Source of the DNA: Citromicrobium bathyomarinum
Lineage (GTDB): Bacteria; Pseudomonadota; Alphaproteobacteria; Sphingomonadales; Sphingomonadaceae
Assembly (NCBI RefSeq): GCF_021021475.1
Contig: NZ_JAINWL010000004.1
Coordinates: 1-64,000, forward strand
DNA: 64,000 bases
Direction: 5' to 3'
Shown: piece after piece, positions 46,901-54,991 of the stretch
How positions within the stretch are numbered: position 1 is the first letter of the stretch
How the letters are laid out: each line of letters begins with the position of its first letter
Program-made: the position numbers and the translations under genes
The notes under the pieces: model-generated
What the model saw: only the letters and a program-made list of their open reading frames with translations
Database searches by the model: none
What the model was told of the DNA's origin: nothing

Positions 46901-47679
46901 GCCTGTTCCTTCGTCTTGGCGAACAGGGCGTGGAAATTCTGCGTCGTCTGCGCGCCAAGTGCCTCGACACTGGTGTCGCGCAAATCGGCCACGAATTGCG
47001 CGGTGTTGGCGACGAAGGCCGGCTCGCAGGTCTTTCCGCGATGCGGCACGGGGGCGAGGAACGGGCTGTCGGTCTCGATCAGCAGGCGGTCTGCCGGGAT
47101 GACCTTGGCGACCTCCTGCAGATCCTTGGCGTTCTTGAAGGTGACGATGCCCGACAGCGAGATCGACAGGCCGAGATCGAGCACCTTGCGCCCGAAGCTT
47201 TCCGAGGCGGTGAAGCAATGGATCAGCGCGGGGTAGGCCCCCTTCCCCATCTCTTCCTCAAGGATCGCGGCAGTATCCTCCTCGGCATCGCGGGTGTGGA
47301 TGATCAGCGGCAGCCCGGTCTCGCGCGCGACGTCGATATGCATGCGGAAAAGCGCCTGCTGCGTCGCCCGGTCGGACTTGTCGTAGAAGTAATCCAGCCC
47401 GGTCTCGCCGATCCCGACCACTTTGGGGTGCTGCGTCGCTTCGAACAGGGTCTCGCGCGCCAGATCGGCGTGGCCATCGGCATTGTGCGGATGGATGCCG
47501 ACGCTCGCCCAGACATCCGGCTCGCGTGCGGCGGTGGCGACGACCTGGTCCCACTCGTCCTGCTTGGTGGAGATGTTCAGGAAGCCCCGAACCCCGGCGT
47601 CACGTGCGCGGGCGAGCACGGCATCCTGATCCTCGACCAGGCCTTCGTATTCGAGATGGCAGTGGCTATCGATCAGCAT
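46897..47679 (-). CDS. tatD: TatD-family metal-dependent hydrolase/DNase
   Basis: 260 residues. TIM-barrel hydrolase with the metal site: LIDSHCHLE at the start (His5-x-His7 type), GIGETGLDYFYD with Glu, IIHTRDAEED, ALIHCFTAS and LIETDSPFLAP with the last Asp. Family members act as 3'-5' DNases or amidohydrolases in DNA or tRNA quality control. It starts at the metG stop (TGATG) and ends in the MBL start, making a coupled chain. Confidence 0.93.
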   Translation of the reverse strand: MLIDSHCHLEYEGLVEDQDAVLARARDAGVRGFLNISTKQDEWDQVVATAAREPDVWASVGIHPHNADGHADLARETLFEATQHPKVVGIGETGLDYFYDKSDRATQQALFRMHIDVARETGLPLIIHTRDAEEDTAAILEEEMGKGAYPALIHCFTASESFGRKVLDLGLSISLSGIVTFKNAKDLQEVAKVIPADRLLIETDSPFLAPVPHRGKTCEPAFVANTAQFVADLRDTSVEALGAQTTQNFHALFAKTKEQA

Positions 47680-49241
47680 CAGGCCGGCTCTTCCGCCTCG
47701 GGCAGTTCGAGCCGCGGGAACAGCGGGCTCGGCGGTGCGACGCGGTATCCGGTGCGCACCAGCGCGCCGTACCAGCCCTCATCGGCCAGATCCTCGAAAG
47801 TTCGCGCGTCTTCGGCAATTCCCAGCATGGTCAGCAGGTGGTCCGCTTTCTCCGGAATCACAGGCTGGATCGCGATGGCGAGGTCTCGCAGCGCGATGAA
47901 CAGCGTCTGCAGCACGGTGCGCATCCGCTCCGGATCGGTCTTCTTGAGCGCCCACGGGGCCTGTTCGTCGACATACTGGTTGCAGGCGTAGACCGCCTTC
48001 ATCCACGCCTCGATCCCGATCGAGAAGGCGAGCTTTTCGAACTGCTTGGGCAGGCCTTCGCGGCAGGCGTCCTGCACCGTGGTCAGCAGCGCCTTGTCAT
48101 CGCCTGCGGGCGCATAGGCACCCAGTTCGCCGTCGAGGTTCTTGGCGATCATCGAGAGCGTGCGCTGCGCGAGGTTGCCAAAGCTGTTGGCCAGCTCCGC
48201 ATTGGCGCGGGTGACGATCGCTTCGGAGGAATAGCTGCCATCCTGCCCGAAGGCGATTTCGCGCATCAGGAAGTACCGCAGCGCGTCCACGCCGAACTGC
48301 TCGGCCAGCACATTGGGATCGGTCACATTGCCGAGCGACTTGCTCTCCTTCTGCCCGCGGTTGAGCAGGAAGCCGTGGCCATAGACCTGCTTGGGCAGAT
48401 CCACGCCCGCGCTCATCAGGAAGGCGGGCCAGTAGACCGTGTGGAAGCGGATGATGTCCTTGCCGATCAGGTGCAGGTCGGCGGGCCAGTATTTCCAGTC
48501 CGCGCCCTCTTCCGGGTAGCCGAGGCCGCTGATGTAGTTGGTCAGCGCGTCGACCCACACGTACATCACGTGGTCTTCGGCACCGGGCACCTGCACGCCC
48601 CAGTCGAAGCTGGTGCGGCTGACCGAAAGATCGCGCAGGCCGCCTTCGACGAAGCGCATCACCTCGTTGCGGCGGCTGTCGGGCTGGATGAAATCCGGCT
48701 GCGAGGCATAGAGGTCGAGCAGCTTGTCCTGGTATTTCGACAGGCGGAAGAACCAGCTTTCCTCGACGGTCCATTCGACCGGAGTGCCCTGCGGGGAAAG
48801 CTTCTCTCTCCCTTCTCCTTCGACCAGCTCCTTCTCGTCGTAGAAGGCTTCGTCGCGGACCGAGTACCAGCCTTCGTAGCGGTCGAGATAGAGGTCGCCA
48901 TTGGCCTCCATCCTGCGCCACAGCGCTTGGCTGGCGGTGTGGTGCCCCGCTTCGGTGGTGCGGATGAAGCGGTCGTAAGAAATGTTCAGCCGGTCGAACA
49001 GGTCGCGGAAATAGCCGCTCATTTCGTCGGCGAGTTCGCGCGGGGTCTTGCCCTGCTCCTCTGCCTTGCGGGCCATCTTCAGCCCGTGCTCGTCCGTGCC
49101 CGTCTGGAACCGCACGTCGCGGCCCTTCAGGCGCTGGAATCGCGCGATTACGTCGGCAGCGACCGTCTCGTAGGCGTGGCCGATATGCGGCTTGCCGTTG
49201 GGGTAATGGATCGCGGTGGTAATGTAGTAGGGTTCAGCCAT
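47679..49241 (-). CDS. metG: Methionyl-tRNA synthetase
   Basis: 520 residues, class I synthetase. HIGH at 19-22 (GKPHIGHAYE); the KMSKS loop reads QKESKSLGNV near 297-305, with Glu instead of Met. Lacks the zinc-knuckle Cys set and the dimerising C-terminal extension of E. coli MetRS (676 aa), so it is the short alphaproteobacterial form. An anticodon-binding helical domain follows (WALKKTDPERM). Its first 8 bases overlap the end of holB. Confidence 0.95.
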   Translation of the reverse strand: MAEPYYITTAIHYPNGKPHIGHAYETVAADVIARFQRLKGRDVRFQTGTDEHGLKMARKAEEQGKTPRELADEMSGYFRDLFDRLNISYDRFIRTTEAGHHTASQALWRRMEANGDLYLDRYEGWYSVRDEAFYDEKELVEGEGREKLSPQGTPVEWTVEESWFFRLSKYQDKLLDLYASQPDFIQPDSRRNEVMRFVEGGLRDLSVSRTSFDWGVQVPGAEDHVMYVWVDALTNYISGLGYPEEGADWKYWPADLHLIGKDIIRFHTVYWPAFLMSAGVDLPKQVYGHGFLLNRGQKESKSLGNVTDPNVLAEQFGVDALRYFLMREIAFGQDGSYSSEAIVTRANAELANSFGNLAQRTLSMIAKNLDGELGAYAPAGDDKALLTTVQDACREGLPKQFEKLAFSIGIEAWMKAVYACNQYVDEQAPWALKKTDPERMRTVLQTLFIALRDLAIAIQPVIPEKADHLLTMLGIAEDARTFEDLADEGWYGALVRTGYRVAPPSPLFPRLELPEAEEPA

Positions 49242-50193
49242 CGGAAGCGGCTCTATTCGGCGCAGCCGAAGCGAGCAAGGTGCCGATTTCCATCGCGAGG
49301 AAACCGGGGTCGAAATTATAACTTCGCGCCTGGCCCGAGAGCGTCACCAAACGCGCATGCGCGTCGACCAGAGCGGGAATGTCGATCGAGTCGGGCGATT
49401 CCAGCTTTTGCGCCAGCACGGTGCGGGCGAGGTCGAGCGTGGCGGACAGCCGCGCCCGGTCGGGCCGCGCGCCGATCTCTTCGCCCAGCTTGCCGCGCAG
49501 GAGGAAAGCCGGGTCGCCCTCGCTCGCGATCTGGCGCATCAGCGCTTCGGCAGGGGCCAGATCCTGCGCGATGAACGACAGCGCGGCTCCCGGTGCTCCG
49601 CCGCTGGCGCGCGCCGCCAGCGCGATCTCCGCCGGGTCGGCATGGTCGCCGGCGGCGCGCAGGGCATCCTCTACCGCGCCCATGGATAGCGGATTGAACC
49701 GCAGAATCCGGGCGCGCGAGCGGATCGTGGGCAGCAGCAGGCCGGGGCGATGGGTCACCAGCAGGAAGAACGTGCCCGCAGGCGGTTCCTCAAGGCTTTT
49801 GAGTAGTGCGTTGGCGGCGCTCCGCTCCAGATCGTCCGCCGGTTCGATGATGATCGCGCGAAATGCGCCCAGCGTCGGCCGCGTGGTCAGCCGTGCCTGC
49901 ATCGCGCGAATCTGGTCGATCGAGATGTTGCGCTTGGTTTCGAAAGCCTCGCCCTTCTCCGCCTTCTTCGCTTCCTTGTCGTCCTTGGGCAGGTGCGTCA
50001 GCAGCTGGATGTCGGGGTCGTTCTCCGCCACCGGCGCATCGCGCCCGATCGCAACCAGCTCGCGTCCGGCGGCAAAGGCGAAGTCGTGCTTGCCCAGCCC
50101 CTTCTTCCCCGCGAGAATCCACGCGTGGTGCATGCGCGGACTGGCCAGCGCGGCGCGCCATTCGCGCCATTGGGGGGCGTGATGATCGGTCAC
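49234..50193 (-). CDS. holB: DNA polymerase III subunit delta'
   Basis: 319 residues from a GTG at 50193 overlapping the tmk stop (GTGA). Clamp-loader AAA+ fold: AWILAGKKGLGKHDFA carries a Walker A-like loop, DQIRAMQARLTTRPTLGAFR and DDLERSAANALLKSLEEPPAGTFF (in parts) are the delta' hallmarks (SRC-like region replaced, EEPP present), then TIRSRAR. The ATP loop still has GLGKH, as delta' is often non-catalytic. Loads the beta clamp with DnaX and HolA. Confidence 0.92.
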   Translation of the reverse strand: MTDHHAPQWREWRAALASPRMHHAWILAGKKGLGKHDFAFAAGRELVAIGRDAPVAENDPDIQLLTHLPKDDKEAKKAEKGEAFETKRNISIDQIRAMQARLTTRPTLGAFRAIIIEPADDLERSAANALLKSLEEPPAGTFFLLVTHRPGLLLPTIRSRARILRFNPLSMGAVEDALRAAGDHADPAEIALAARASGGAPGAALSFIAQDLAPAEALMRQIASEGDPAFLLRGKLGEEIGARPDRARLSATLDLARTVLAQKLESPDSIDIPALVDAHARLVTLSGQARSYNFDPGFLAMEIGTLLASAAPNRAASDG

Positions 50194-50837
50194 GCTTCGC
50201 CGGCAAGCAGTGGAGCAAGCTCCCTCATTACCGTCTCATGGACCGCGTCGGCGCTGCCCGAAGCGTCGATCTGGATGATGGTGTCGTCATCCTGCGCCAG
50301 CCCGGCGAACCCGCGCGCGACATCCGCGTGATAGCGCGCATCGCGCCCGCCGATGGCGTCCACCTCGTCCCCGTCGCGCTTGCGCAGCCGCTCGGCCACG
50401 TCGTCACCCGGCGCTTCGAGCAGGAAAGTCCGACACGGCAGCAAGCCGCCGCTGCCGATCTGGTGGAGCGTGCGAACCTCTTCATCGCCGAGGCCACCGG
50501 CGAGGCCCTGATAGGCGCGGCTCGACAATACGAAGCGGTCGCACACCACCCAGCGGCCTGCCATCAGCGCGGGCTTGATCGCCTTGGCCACATGGTCGGA
50601 CCGGGCGGCGGCGAACAGCAGCGCTTCGGCCTGCACGCGCCAGCCGGTGCCCGGCGGCTCGAGCAGCAGCTTGCGGATCATCTCCGCCCCGGTGGTGCCG
50701 CCCGGCTCACGCGTCAGCAGCGCGTTGATCCCGCGACTCGCAAGCGCTTCGACCAGCCGTTTCGCCTGAGTCGACTTGCCGACGCCCTCGCCGCCCTCGA
50801 ACGCGATGAAGCGCGCCTTGATGTCGTGATGCGTCAC
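50190..50837 (-). CDS. tmk: Thymidylate kinase
   Basis: 215 residues from a GTG at 50837 that overlaps the stop of the carboxypeptidase gene (GTGA). P-loop FEGGEGVGKSTQAK, LLTREPGGTTGAE (the DRX/RE motif region), CDRFVLSSRAYQG and a short lid region before QIDASGSADAV. Phosphorylates dTMP to dTDP for DNA synthesis. Coupled to holB downstream, the usual tmk-holB pair. Confidence 0.95.
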   Translation of the reverse strand: MTHHDIKARFIAFEGGEGVGKSTQAKRLVEALASRGINALLTREPGGTTGAEMIRKLLLEPPGTGWRVQAEALLFAAARSDHVAKAIKPALMAGRWVVCDRFVLSSRAYQGLAGGLGDEEVRTLHQIGSGGLLPCRTFLLEAPGDDVAERLRKRDGDEVDAIGGRDARYHADVARGFAGLAQDDDTIIQIDASGSADAVHETVMRELAPLLAGEA

Positions 50838-52000
50838 CGGAACAGCCCGGCAAACCCGTTGCCGATCCGCTGGAACAGCCCTGCCTCGGGCACGTCGCGC
50901 GCGGCGTAGAGCGGCAGGGTGGAAGGCTCCATCCCCGGCACCGCGATCTCCAGCGTGGCGACCGCTTCGCCCTTCGCGATCGGCGCACGCAGCGGCCCAT
51001 CGTAGCGGACGGTGAGTTCGGGCCGTGCCCCATCGCCGCGCGGGGTCGCGACGCGGATATCCTGCGCCGCGACCAGCGGCAGCTGGTCGACCGCGCCGTT
51101 CTGAACCTGCGCGGTGGCGGCAGGCTTGCCTCTCCTGACCAGCAACGTGCTGTCGAACGCGTCGAAACCCCATTCGATGAAGTCGCGCGCGGCACGGTTG
51201 CGGACCTGGCCGCGATCGGCCCCCGCAACCACCATCACCAGCCGCCGTCCGTCGCGCTCCGCCGTGCCGAGGAAGCCATAGCCGGCCTGATCGGTATAGC
51301 CGGTCTTCAGCCCGTCCGCGCCGTCCACCCGACCGGTGATCGGATCGTGATTGTCCTGCGCGATGCCATAGGCCTTCAGGCCGGTGCGGCCGTAGTAATA
51401 GTCGAAAAAGTCCGGATGGCCGCGAATGATCCGCTTTGCCAGCAGCCCCAGATCGCGTGCGCTGGTGAAGGTGTGCCCCTCGTCCGGCCAGCCATTGGGC
51501 GTTCCGAAATAGCTGTCGTGCATGCCGATCGAACGGGCGGTGGCGTTCATTCGAGCGGTCCACTTGTCCACGCTTCCCGACGCGCCTTCGGCCAGCACGA
51601 CCGCTGCGTCATTGGCAGAGACCGTGGTGATCCCGATCAGCAGTTCGTTCACCGAGGGCCGCGCACGGCGCGGGAGGAACAGGGTCGACCCCTTGCGGTG
51701 CCATTCGTCGAAGCTCGCGTCTCGATAGGGCATGCGCTGGTCGCGCCGCAGCTTGCCATCTGCGAGCATGTCGAACGCCACCAGCGTGGTCATCACCTTG
51801 GTGATCGAGGCGGGGACGAAGCGGCGGTCGATATCGCGCGCATAGAGCGTCTGTCCGCTCGACAGATCGATCATGTAGGCGATCGGAGCCTGTTCGGGGG
51901 TCGGGGGCGAAGGCTGGGCGCTGAGCCCGGTTGGCAACGCGAGCGACAGGGCGGCGAGAAAACCCACCACCCGGGCCCGGTTCACCAGAGATGAAGACAA
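50834..52000 (-). CDS. dacC: D-alanyl-D-alanine carboxypeptidase, PBP5/6 type
   Basis: 388 residues from a TTG at 52000; a GTG at 51985 is also possible. Signal peptide (LAALSLALPTGLSA, cleavage near 28). Active-site motifs: SITK with Ser65 and Lys68, SAN at 128-130, KTG at 232-234. The C-terminal PBP5_C beta-sandwich (about 290-375) ends with a short amphipathic tail (FQRIGNGFAGLFR) for membrane contact. Trims peptidoglycan pentapeptides in the periplasm. Leads the coupled chain with tmk, holB, metG, tatD and two more; the symbol is one of several used for this family. Confidence 0.92.
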   Translation of the reverse strand: MSSSLVNRARVVGFLAALSLALPTGLSAQPSPPTPEQAPIAYMIDLSSGQTLYARDIDRRFVPASITKVMTTLVAFDMLADGKLRRDQRMPYRDASFDEWHRKGSTLFLPRRARPSVNELLIGITTVSANDAAVVLAEGASGSVDKWTARMNATARSIGMHDSYFGTPNGWPDEGHTFTSARDLGLLAKRIIRGHPDFFDYYYGRTGLKAYGIAQDNHDPITGRVDGADGLKTGYTDQAGYGFLGTAERDGRRLVMVVAGADRGQVRNRAARDFIEWGFDAFDSTLLVRRGKPAATAQVQNGAVDQLPLVAAQDIRVATPRGDGARPELTVRYDGPLRAPIAKGEAVATLEIAVPGMEPSTLPLYAARDVPEAGLFQRIGNGFAGLFR

Positions 52001-52053
52001 TGCGGTTGCTCCTGCTACGGCGAGTTTGCGCCGTCGGGGGATCGGCGCAGCCG

Positions 52054-53247
52054 CTATTCGCTCGTGTCTATGAACGCATCCCTATAGCCGACCCTGCGCG
52101 CGCTGGCGAGGGCGGCATCGGCTTCTCCACGGGTCGCGAACGGCCCCGTGCGCACGCGGTAGAAGCGGCCCGACTGGACCACGAAGCCGCCCAGTTTGTC
52201 GGCCGCCTCGATCGCATTGTTCTTGCTGGAGAAAGACGCGATCTGGATGACGTAACGTCCACGCCTGGCCGCCGATTGCGTCGTTCGCGCAGGTACGGAG
52301 CGCGTGACGGGCGGCGCAGGCGTCGCTCGTGCGGGCGGCGGCGTGGCGCGCGGCGCAGGGGCCGGGCGCGGCGTTTCCATCCGCGCGACCTCGACCGGCG
52401 CGGGACGCCCTGCCCCGGTCGGCGTTTCCCCAATCGGGGCGAGCGCGTAGCGGGTTTGCGCGGCGGGCGCGGGAGCGGGCGGAAGCGTCTCATATTCCTC
52501 AAAAGCGTCGGCGACCGCACTGGACGGTCCCGGGTCGACTTCGGCGAAGGTCGTGTCGAATTCCCGCTCCACCGTGCGGTAATCGGTGTCTGTAGCGCTG
52601 CCGGTTCTTGCCGAGGTGCTGCGCGCGTCGGCTCGCGCGAGGCTGACCGATCCGGTGGCAGGCAATTGCTTGCGCAGCACGGCGAGCAGCGTGTCGGGCG
52701 TATCGAGCCGCGATCCGGCTGGCTGGCCGGAGCGCAGGGCCGCGCGTTCGTATTCGGGCGGATTGACCCGGCGAACCCGAATCTGGGCGCCCTCGCCCGC
52801 GCCCAGTTCCTGCGCGGCACCCGGCGACAGGCCGAGAATCCGGCTCGACGTCATCGGCCCGCGCCGTTCCGCCCGCGCCAGGATGGTGCGCCCGGTGTCG
52901 AGCGAGGTCAGCTCGACATAGCTCGGCAGCGGCAGGGTCTTGTGCGAAATGGTGATGCCCGGCCCGGCAGCGTCATCGATCGTCGCGTAGCCGACCGCAT
53001 CGTAGCTGAGCACGTCTGCCGGGGTGTAGGTCTGCCCATCGACCACATAGGGCTCGCCCAGCACCTGCGGGTAATCCGCCTGCGGCCCATTGATCGCACC
53101 GACAGGCGTCGGCGCGGCGCGATCGACCGCGTAGTAATCTGCATTGGGTGCCAGATCGCCGCCCCCTCCCCCGCCCGAACAGGCGGAAAGGCCGGCGATC
53201 AGGCCAAACGCAATTCCCAAAATCCGGATATTACCGGGCAATCTCAT
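52054..53247 (-). CDS. RlpA-like SPOR-domain lipoprotein
   Basis: 397 residues from the ATG at 53247. Lipobox GLSAC with lipid-Cys23, then Gly-run. A double-psi beta-barrel-like part (about 95-165: VGYATIDDAAGPGITISHK in parts, VELTSLDTGRTILARAERRGP) fits the RlpA family, although the GxASWYG motif is degenerate and catalytic residues for lytic activity are not clear. A long Pro/Ala/Arg linker precedes a C-terminal SPOR domain (about 320-397, RYVIQIASFSSKNNA), which binds denuded septal peptidoglycan. Located between the transglycosylase and carboxypeptidase genes. Confidence 0.8.
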   Translation of the reverse strand: MRLPGNIRILGIAFGLIAGLSACSGGGGGGDLAPNADYYAVDRAAPTPVGAINGPQADYPQVLGEPYVVDGQTYTPADVLSYDAVGYATIDDAAGPGITISHKTLPLPSYVELTSLDTGRTILARAERRGPMTSSRILGLSPGAAQELGAGEGAQIRVRRVNPPEYERAALRSGQPAGSRLDTPDTLLAVLRKQLPATGSVSLARADARSTSARTGSATDTDYRTVEREFDTTFAEVDPGPSSAVADAFEEYETLPPAPAPAAQTRYALAPIGETPTGAGRPAPVEVARMETPRPAPAPRATPPPARATPAPPVTRSVPARTTQSAARRGRYVIQIASFSSKNNAIEAADKLGGFVVQSGRFYRVRTGPFATRGEADAALASARRVGYRDAFIDTSE

Positions 53248-54250
53248 CGGCCAGAAGCCCCACACTCATCGCGTAATAGTTGGAGCAGTTATATTCGAGG
53301 ATAACGCGATAATTTGAGGTTAACAGCCACGCAGGAGTTCCCGGCCCATCTGGCTGGAACAGGCTGGCGAGCGTGTCCGGCGGTAGGCTGCGATGCGGCG
53401 CAACGCCCAGCGCGCGCCATTCCTCCACCGTCTTCCACTGGCTGTGGCGTTCGTGCACGCGCGGGCAGACCGGGGCGACCAGTTCGGTGCGGTGGGCATC
53501 CACATTAAAGCCCGAGGGCACGCTTGCGCCCACGCCCCACGGAATTCCGGGCCGCCAGCCCGCGTCCTGGAAATAGCGCGCGATCGAGGCCATCGTGTCG
53601 GCCTGATTGGTGAAGATATTCGCCATCCCGTCACCATCGCCATCGGTGGCGAGGCGCAGATAGACGCTCGGCAGGAATTGCGGATTACCGAAGGCCCCGG
53701 CCCAGCTGCCGACCAGCCGGTCACGCGAATAGCCCTTGTCAGCCACCTTCAGCAGCGCGATGAATTCGCTCTCGAACAGCTCGCGCCGACGCCCTTCCCA
53801 GGCCAGCGTGGCGAGCGAGCGGGCGAGGTCGAAATTGCCGCGATAGCCGCCGTAATTGGTCTCGTGCCCCCAGATCGCGATGATGATCTCGGGCGGAACG
53901 CCATATTGCTGGCGGATGCGATCGTGGAGATAGGTGGTCTCGTTGTAGACCGAGCGCCCGCCGCCGATCCGCGCATTGTCGACGTGACGGTCCAGATAGG
54001 GCCTCAGTGGCGGATAACCGGGCGACGAGGACGAGCCGGGCTGCGACTGGTCGAGTTCGATCACGCGCGGGTTGGGCGTGAGGTTCGAGGTCATCCGCCG
54101 GATCGTATCCTCGCTCACACCCTGGGCACGCGCCTTGGCGATGACCAGCTGCATGTAGGCATCGAACGGCATGTCCTGCGCGGCGGCAGGGGTTGCGGCA
54201 AGCGCGGCGAAGCACGCGGCGAGGGGGAGGAGGGAGCGGCGCAAACTCAT
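53231..54250 (-). CDS. Membrane-bound lytic murein transglycosylase, MltB family
   Basis: 339 residues from the ATG at 54250. Signal peptide (LLPLAACFAALAATPAAAQ, cleavage near 25). The catalytic Glu130 stands in IAIWGHETNYGG, followed by RSLATLAWEGRR, GSWAGAFGNPQFLPSVY and YFQDAGWRPG, all family hallmarks. Cleaves glycan strands with formation of anhydro ends. Its 3' end overlaps the SPOR lipoprotein start by 17 bases, so the two cell-wall genes are coupled. The tRNA-Ser gene is divergent upstream. Confidence 0.92.
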   Translation of the reverse strand: MSLRRSLLPLAACFAALAATPAAAQDMPFDAYMQLVIAKARAQGVSEDTIRRMTSNLTPNPRVIELDQSQPGSSSSPGYPPLRPYLDRHVDNARIGGGRSVYNETTYLHDRIRQQYGVPPEIIIAIWGHETNYGGYRGNFDLARSLATLAWEGRRRELFESEFIALLKVADKGYSRDRLVGSWAGAFGNPQFLPSVYLRLATDGDGDGMANIFTNQADTMASIARYFQDAGWRPGIPWGVGASVPSGFNVDAHRTELVAPVCPRVHERHSQWKTVEEWRALGVAPHRSLPPDTLASLFQPDGPGTPAWLLTSNYRVILEYNCSNYYAMSVGLLADEIAR

Positions 54251-54366
54251 GCCGGTATCTGTGTCACACCCCACATGACTCGCCAATGACTTAGATGGTG
54301 TGGAATTACCCGGCGTGCCGGAGAGTGACAAACGCGCGATGAAGCGTTAGCCGACGTTCCCAGTGC

Positions 54367-54456
54367 GGACAGGTGGCCGAGTGGTTTAAGGCAGCGGTCT
54401 TGAAAACCGCCGTGGGTTTACGCTCACCGTGGGTTCGAATCCCACCCTGTCCGCCA
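54367..54456 (+). tRNA. tRNA-Ser (anticodon UGA)
   Basis: A 90-base cloverleaf with acceptor GGACAGG pairing with CCTGTCC, discriminator G and encoded CCA end. The anticodon loop CTTGAAA gives UGA. A long variable arm (GTGGGTTTACGCTCAC) and the T-arm GGGTTCGAATCC are present, as in serine tRNAs. Serine tRNA genes are common integration sites, but no element is attached here. Confidence 0.95.
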
Positions 54457-54582
54457 TTTCCCCGTCCCACCGCCGATCCATCGCCGCGTTTTCTTGCATA
54501 ACAAATGTTTAGAGCGGCACCGCCCGCGCCCGTCCGGCATATGGGCTAGGTTCAATGCAAGGTTCTACCAAGGGGAAACCAT

Positions 54583-54738
54583 ATGCTTCGCTGGGCTATC
54601 ATCTTTCTGATTATTGCGCTGGTCGCCGCCGTTCTGGGCTTCGGGGGAATCGCGGGCGTATCGTCCAACATCGCCTGGATCCTGTTCGTCGTGTTCCTGG
54701 TGCTGGCGGTGATTGCGTTCCTGCGTAGGAACGTCTGA
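54583..54738 (+). CDS. DUF1328/YtjA small membrane protein
   Basis: 51 residues from the ATG at 54583, with AAGGGGA 7 bases upstream. Two hydrophobic helices (about 2-22 and 29-47) around the typical GFGGIAG turn, ending FLRRNV. This is the DUF1328/UPF0391 family, which is small, widespread and of unknown function, often stress-linked. A terminator follows at 54762-54788. Too short to appear in many automatic calls. Confidence 0.9.
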   Translation: MLRWAIIFLIIALVAAVLGFGGIAGVSSNIAWILFVVFLVLAVIAFLRRNV

Positions 54739-54761
54739 CCCTGCCTTAATGCAAGACCAGC

Positions 54762-54788
54762 GGCGCGATCAGTCAGGCTGATCGCGCC
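54762..54788 (+). terminator. Rho-independent terminator after the DUF1328 gene
   Basis: Perfect 11-bp stem GGCGCGATCAG/CTGATCGCGCC (54762-54772, 54778-54788), 5-base loop, then GTTTGTCTTTCT. The stop of the convergent 63-residue gene lies inside the stem. Confidence 0.8.
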
Positions 54789-54960
54789 GTTTGTCTTTCT
54801 GGACCAGCGATTGCGCATCGCGCTCGCTTTCCGGGTAATCCTCCGGCTTCGCGGAGCTCTGGTTCATCAGCGCGCGATGTTCGCGCGTGATTTCGCTGTC
54901 GTTCTTGCCATCGGGCTTGTCGCCGCGCGGCGGCGTGCTGCTCTTGTCCTGTTTGCTCAT
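54769..54960 (-). CDS. Small hydrophilic protein (63 aa)
   Basis: 63 residues, almost wholly polar and charged (SKQDKSSTPPRGDKPDGKND, then REHRALMNQ and ending KDKRRDQPD), without any hydrophobic core, probably disordered. No ribosome site is clear. It overlaps the terminator of the DUF1328 gene on the other strand and lies 31 bases downstream of lpdA on the same strand. The composition is unusual for a chance frame in GC-rich DNA, which supports it as real; function unknown. Confidence 0.5.
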   Translation of the reverse strand: MSKQDKSSTPPRGDKPDGKNDSEITREHRALMNQSSAKPEDYPESERDAQSLVQKDKRRDQPD

Positions 54961-54991
54961 GCACTACCAACGGGCGAGAGGCCCGCAGGTT

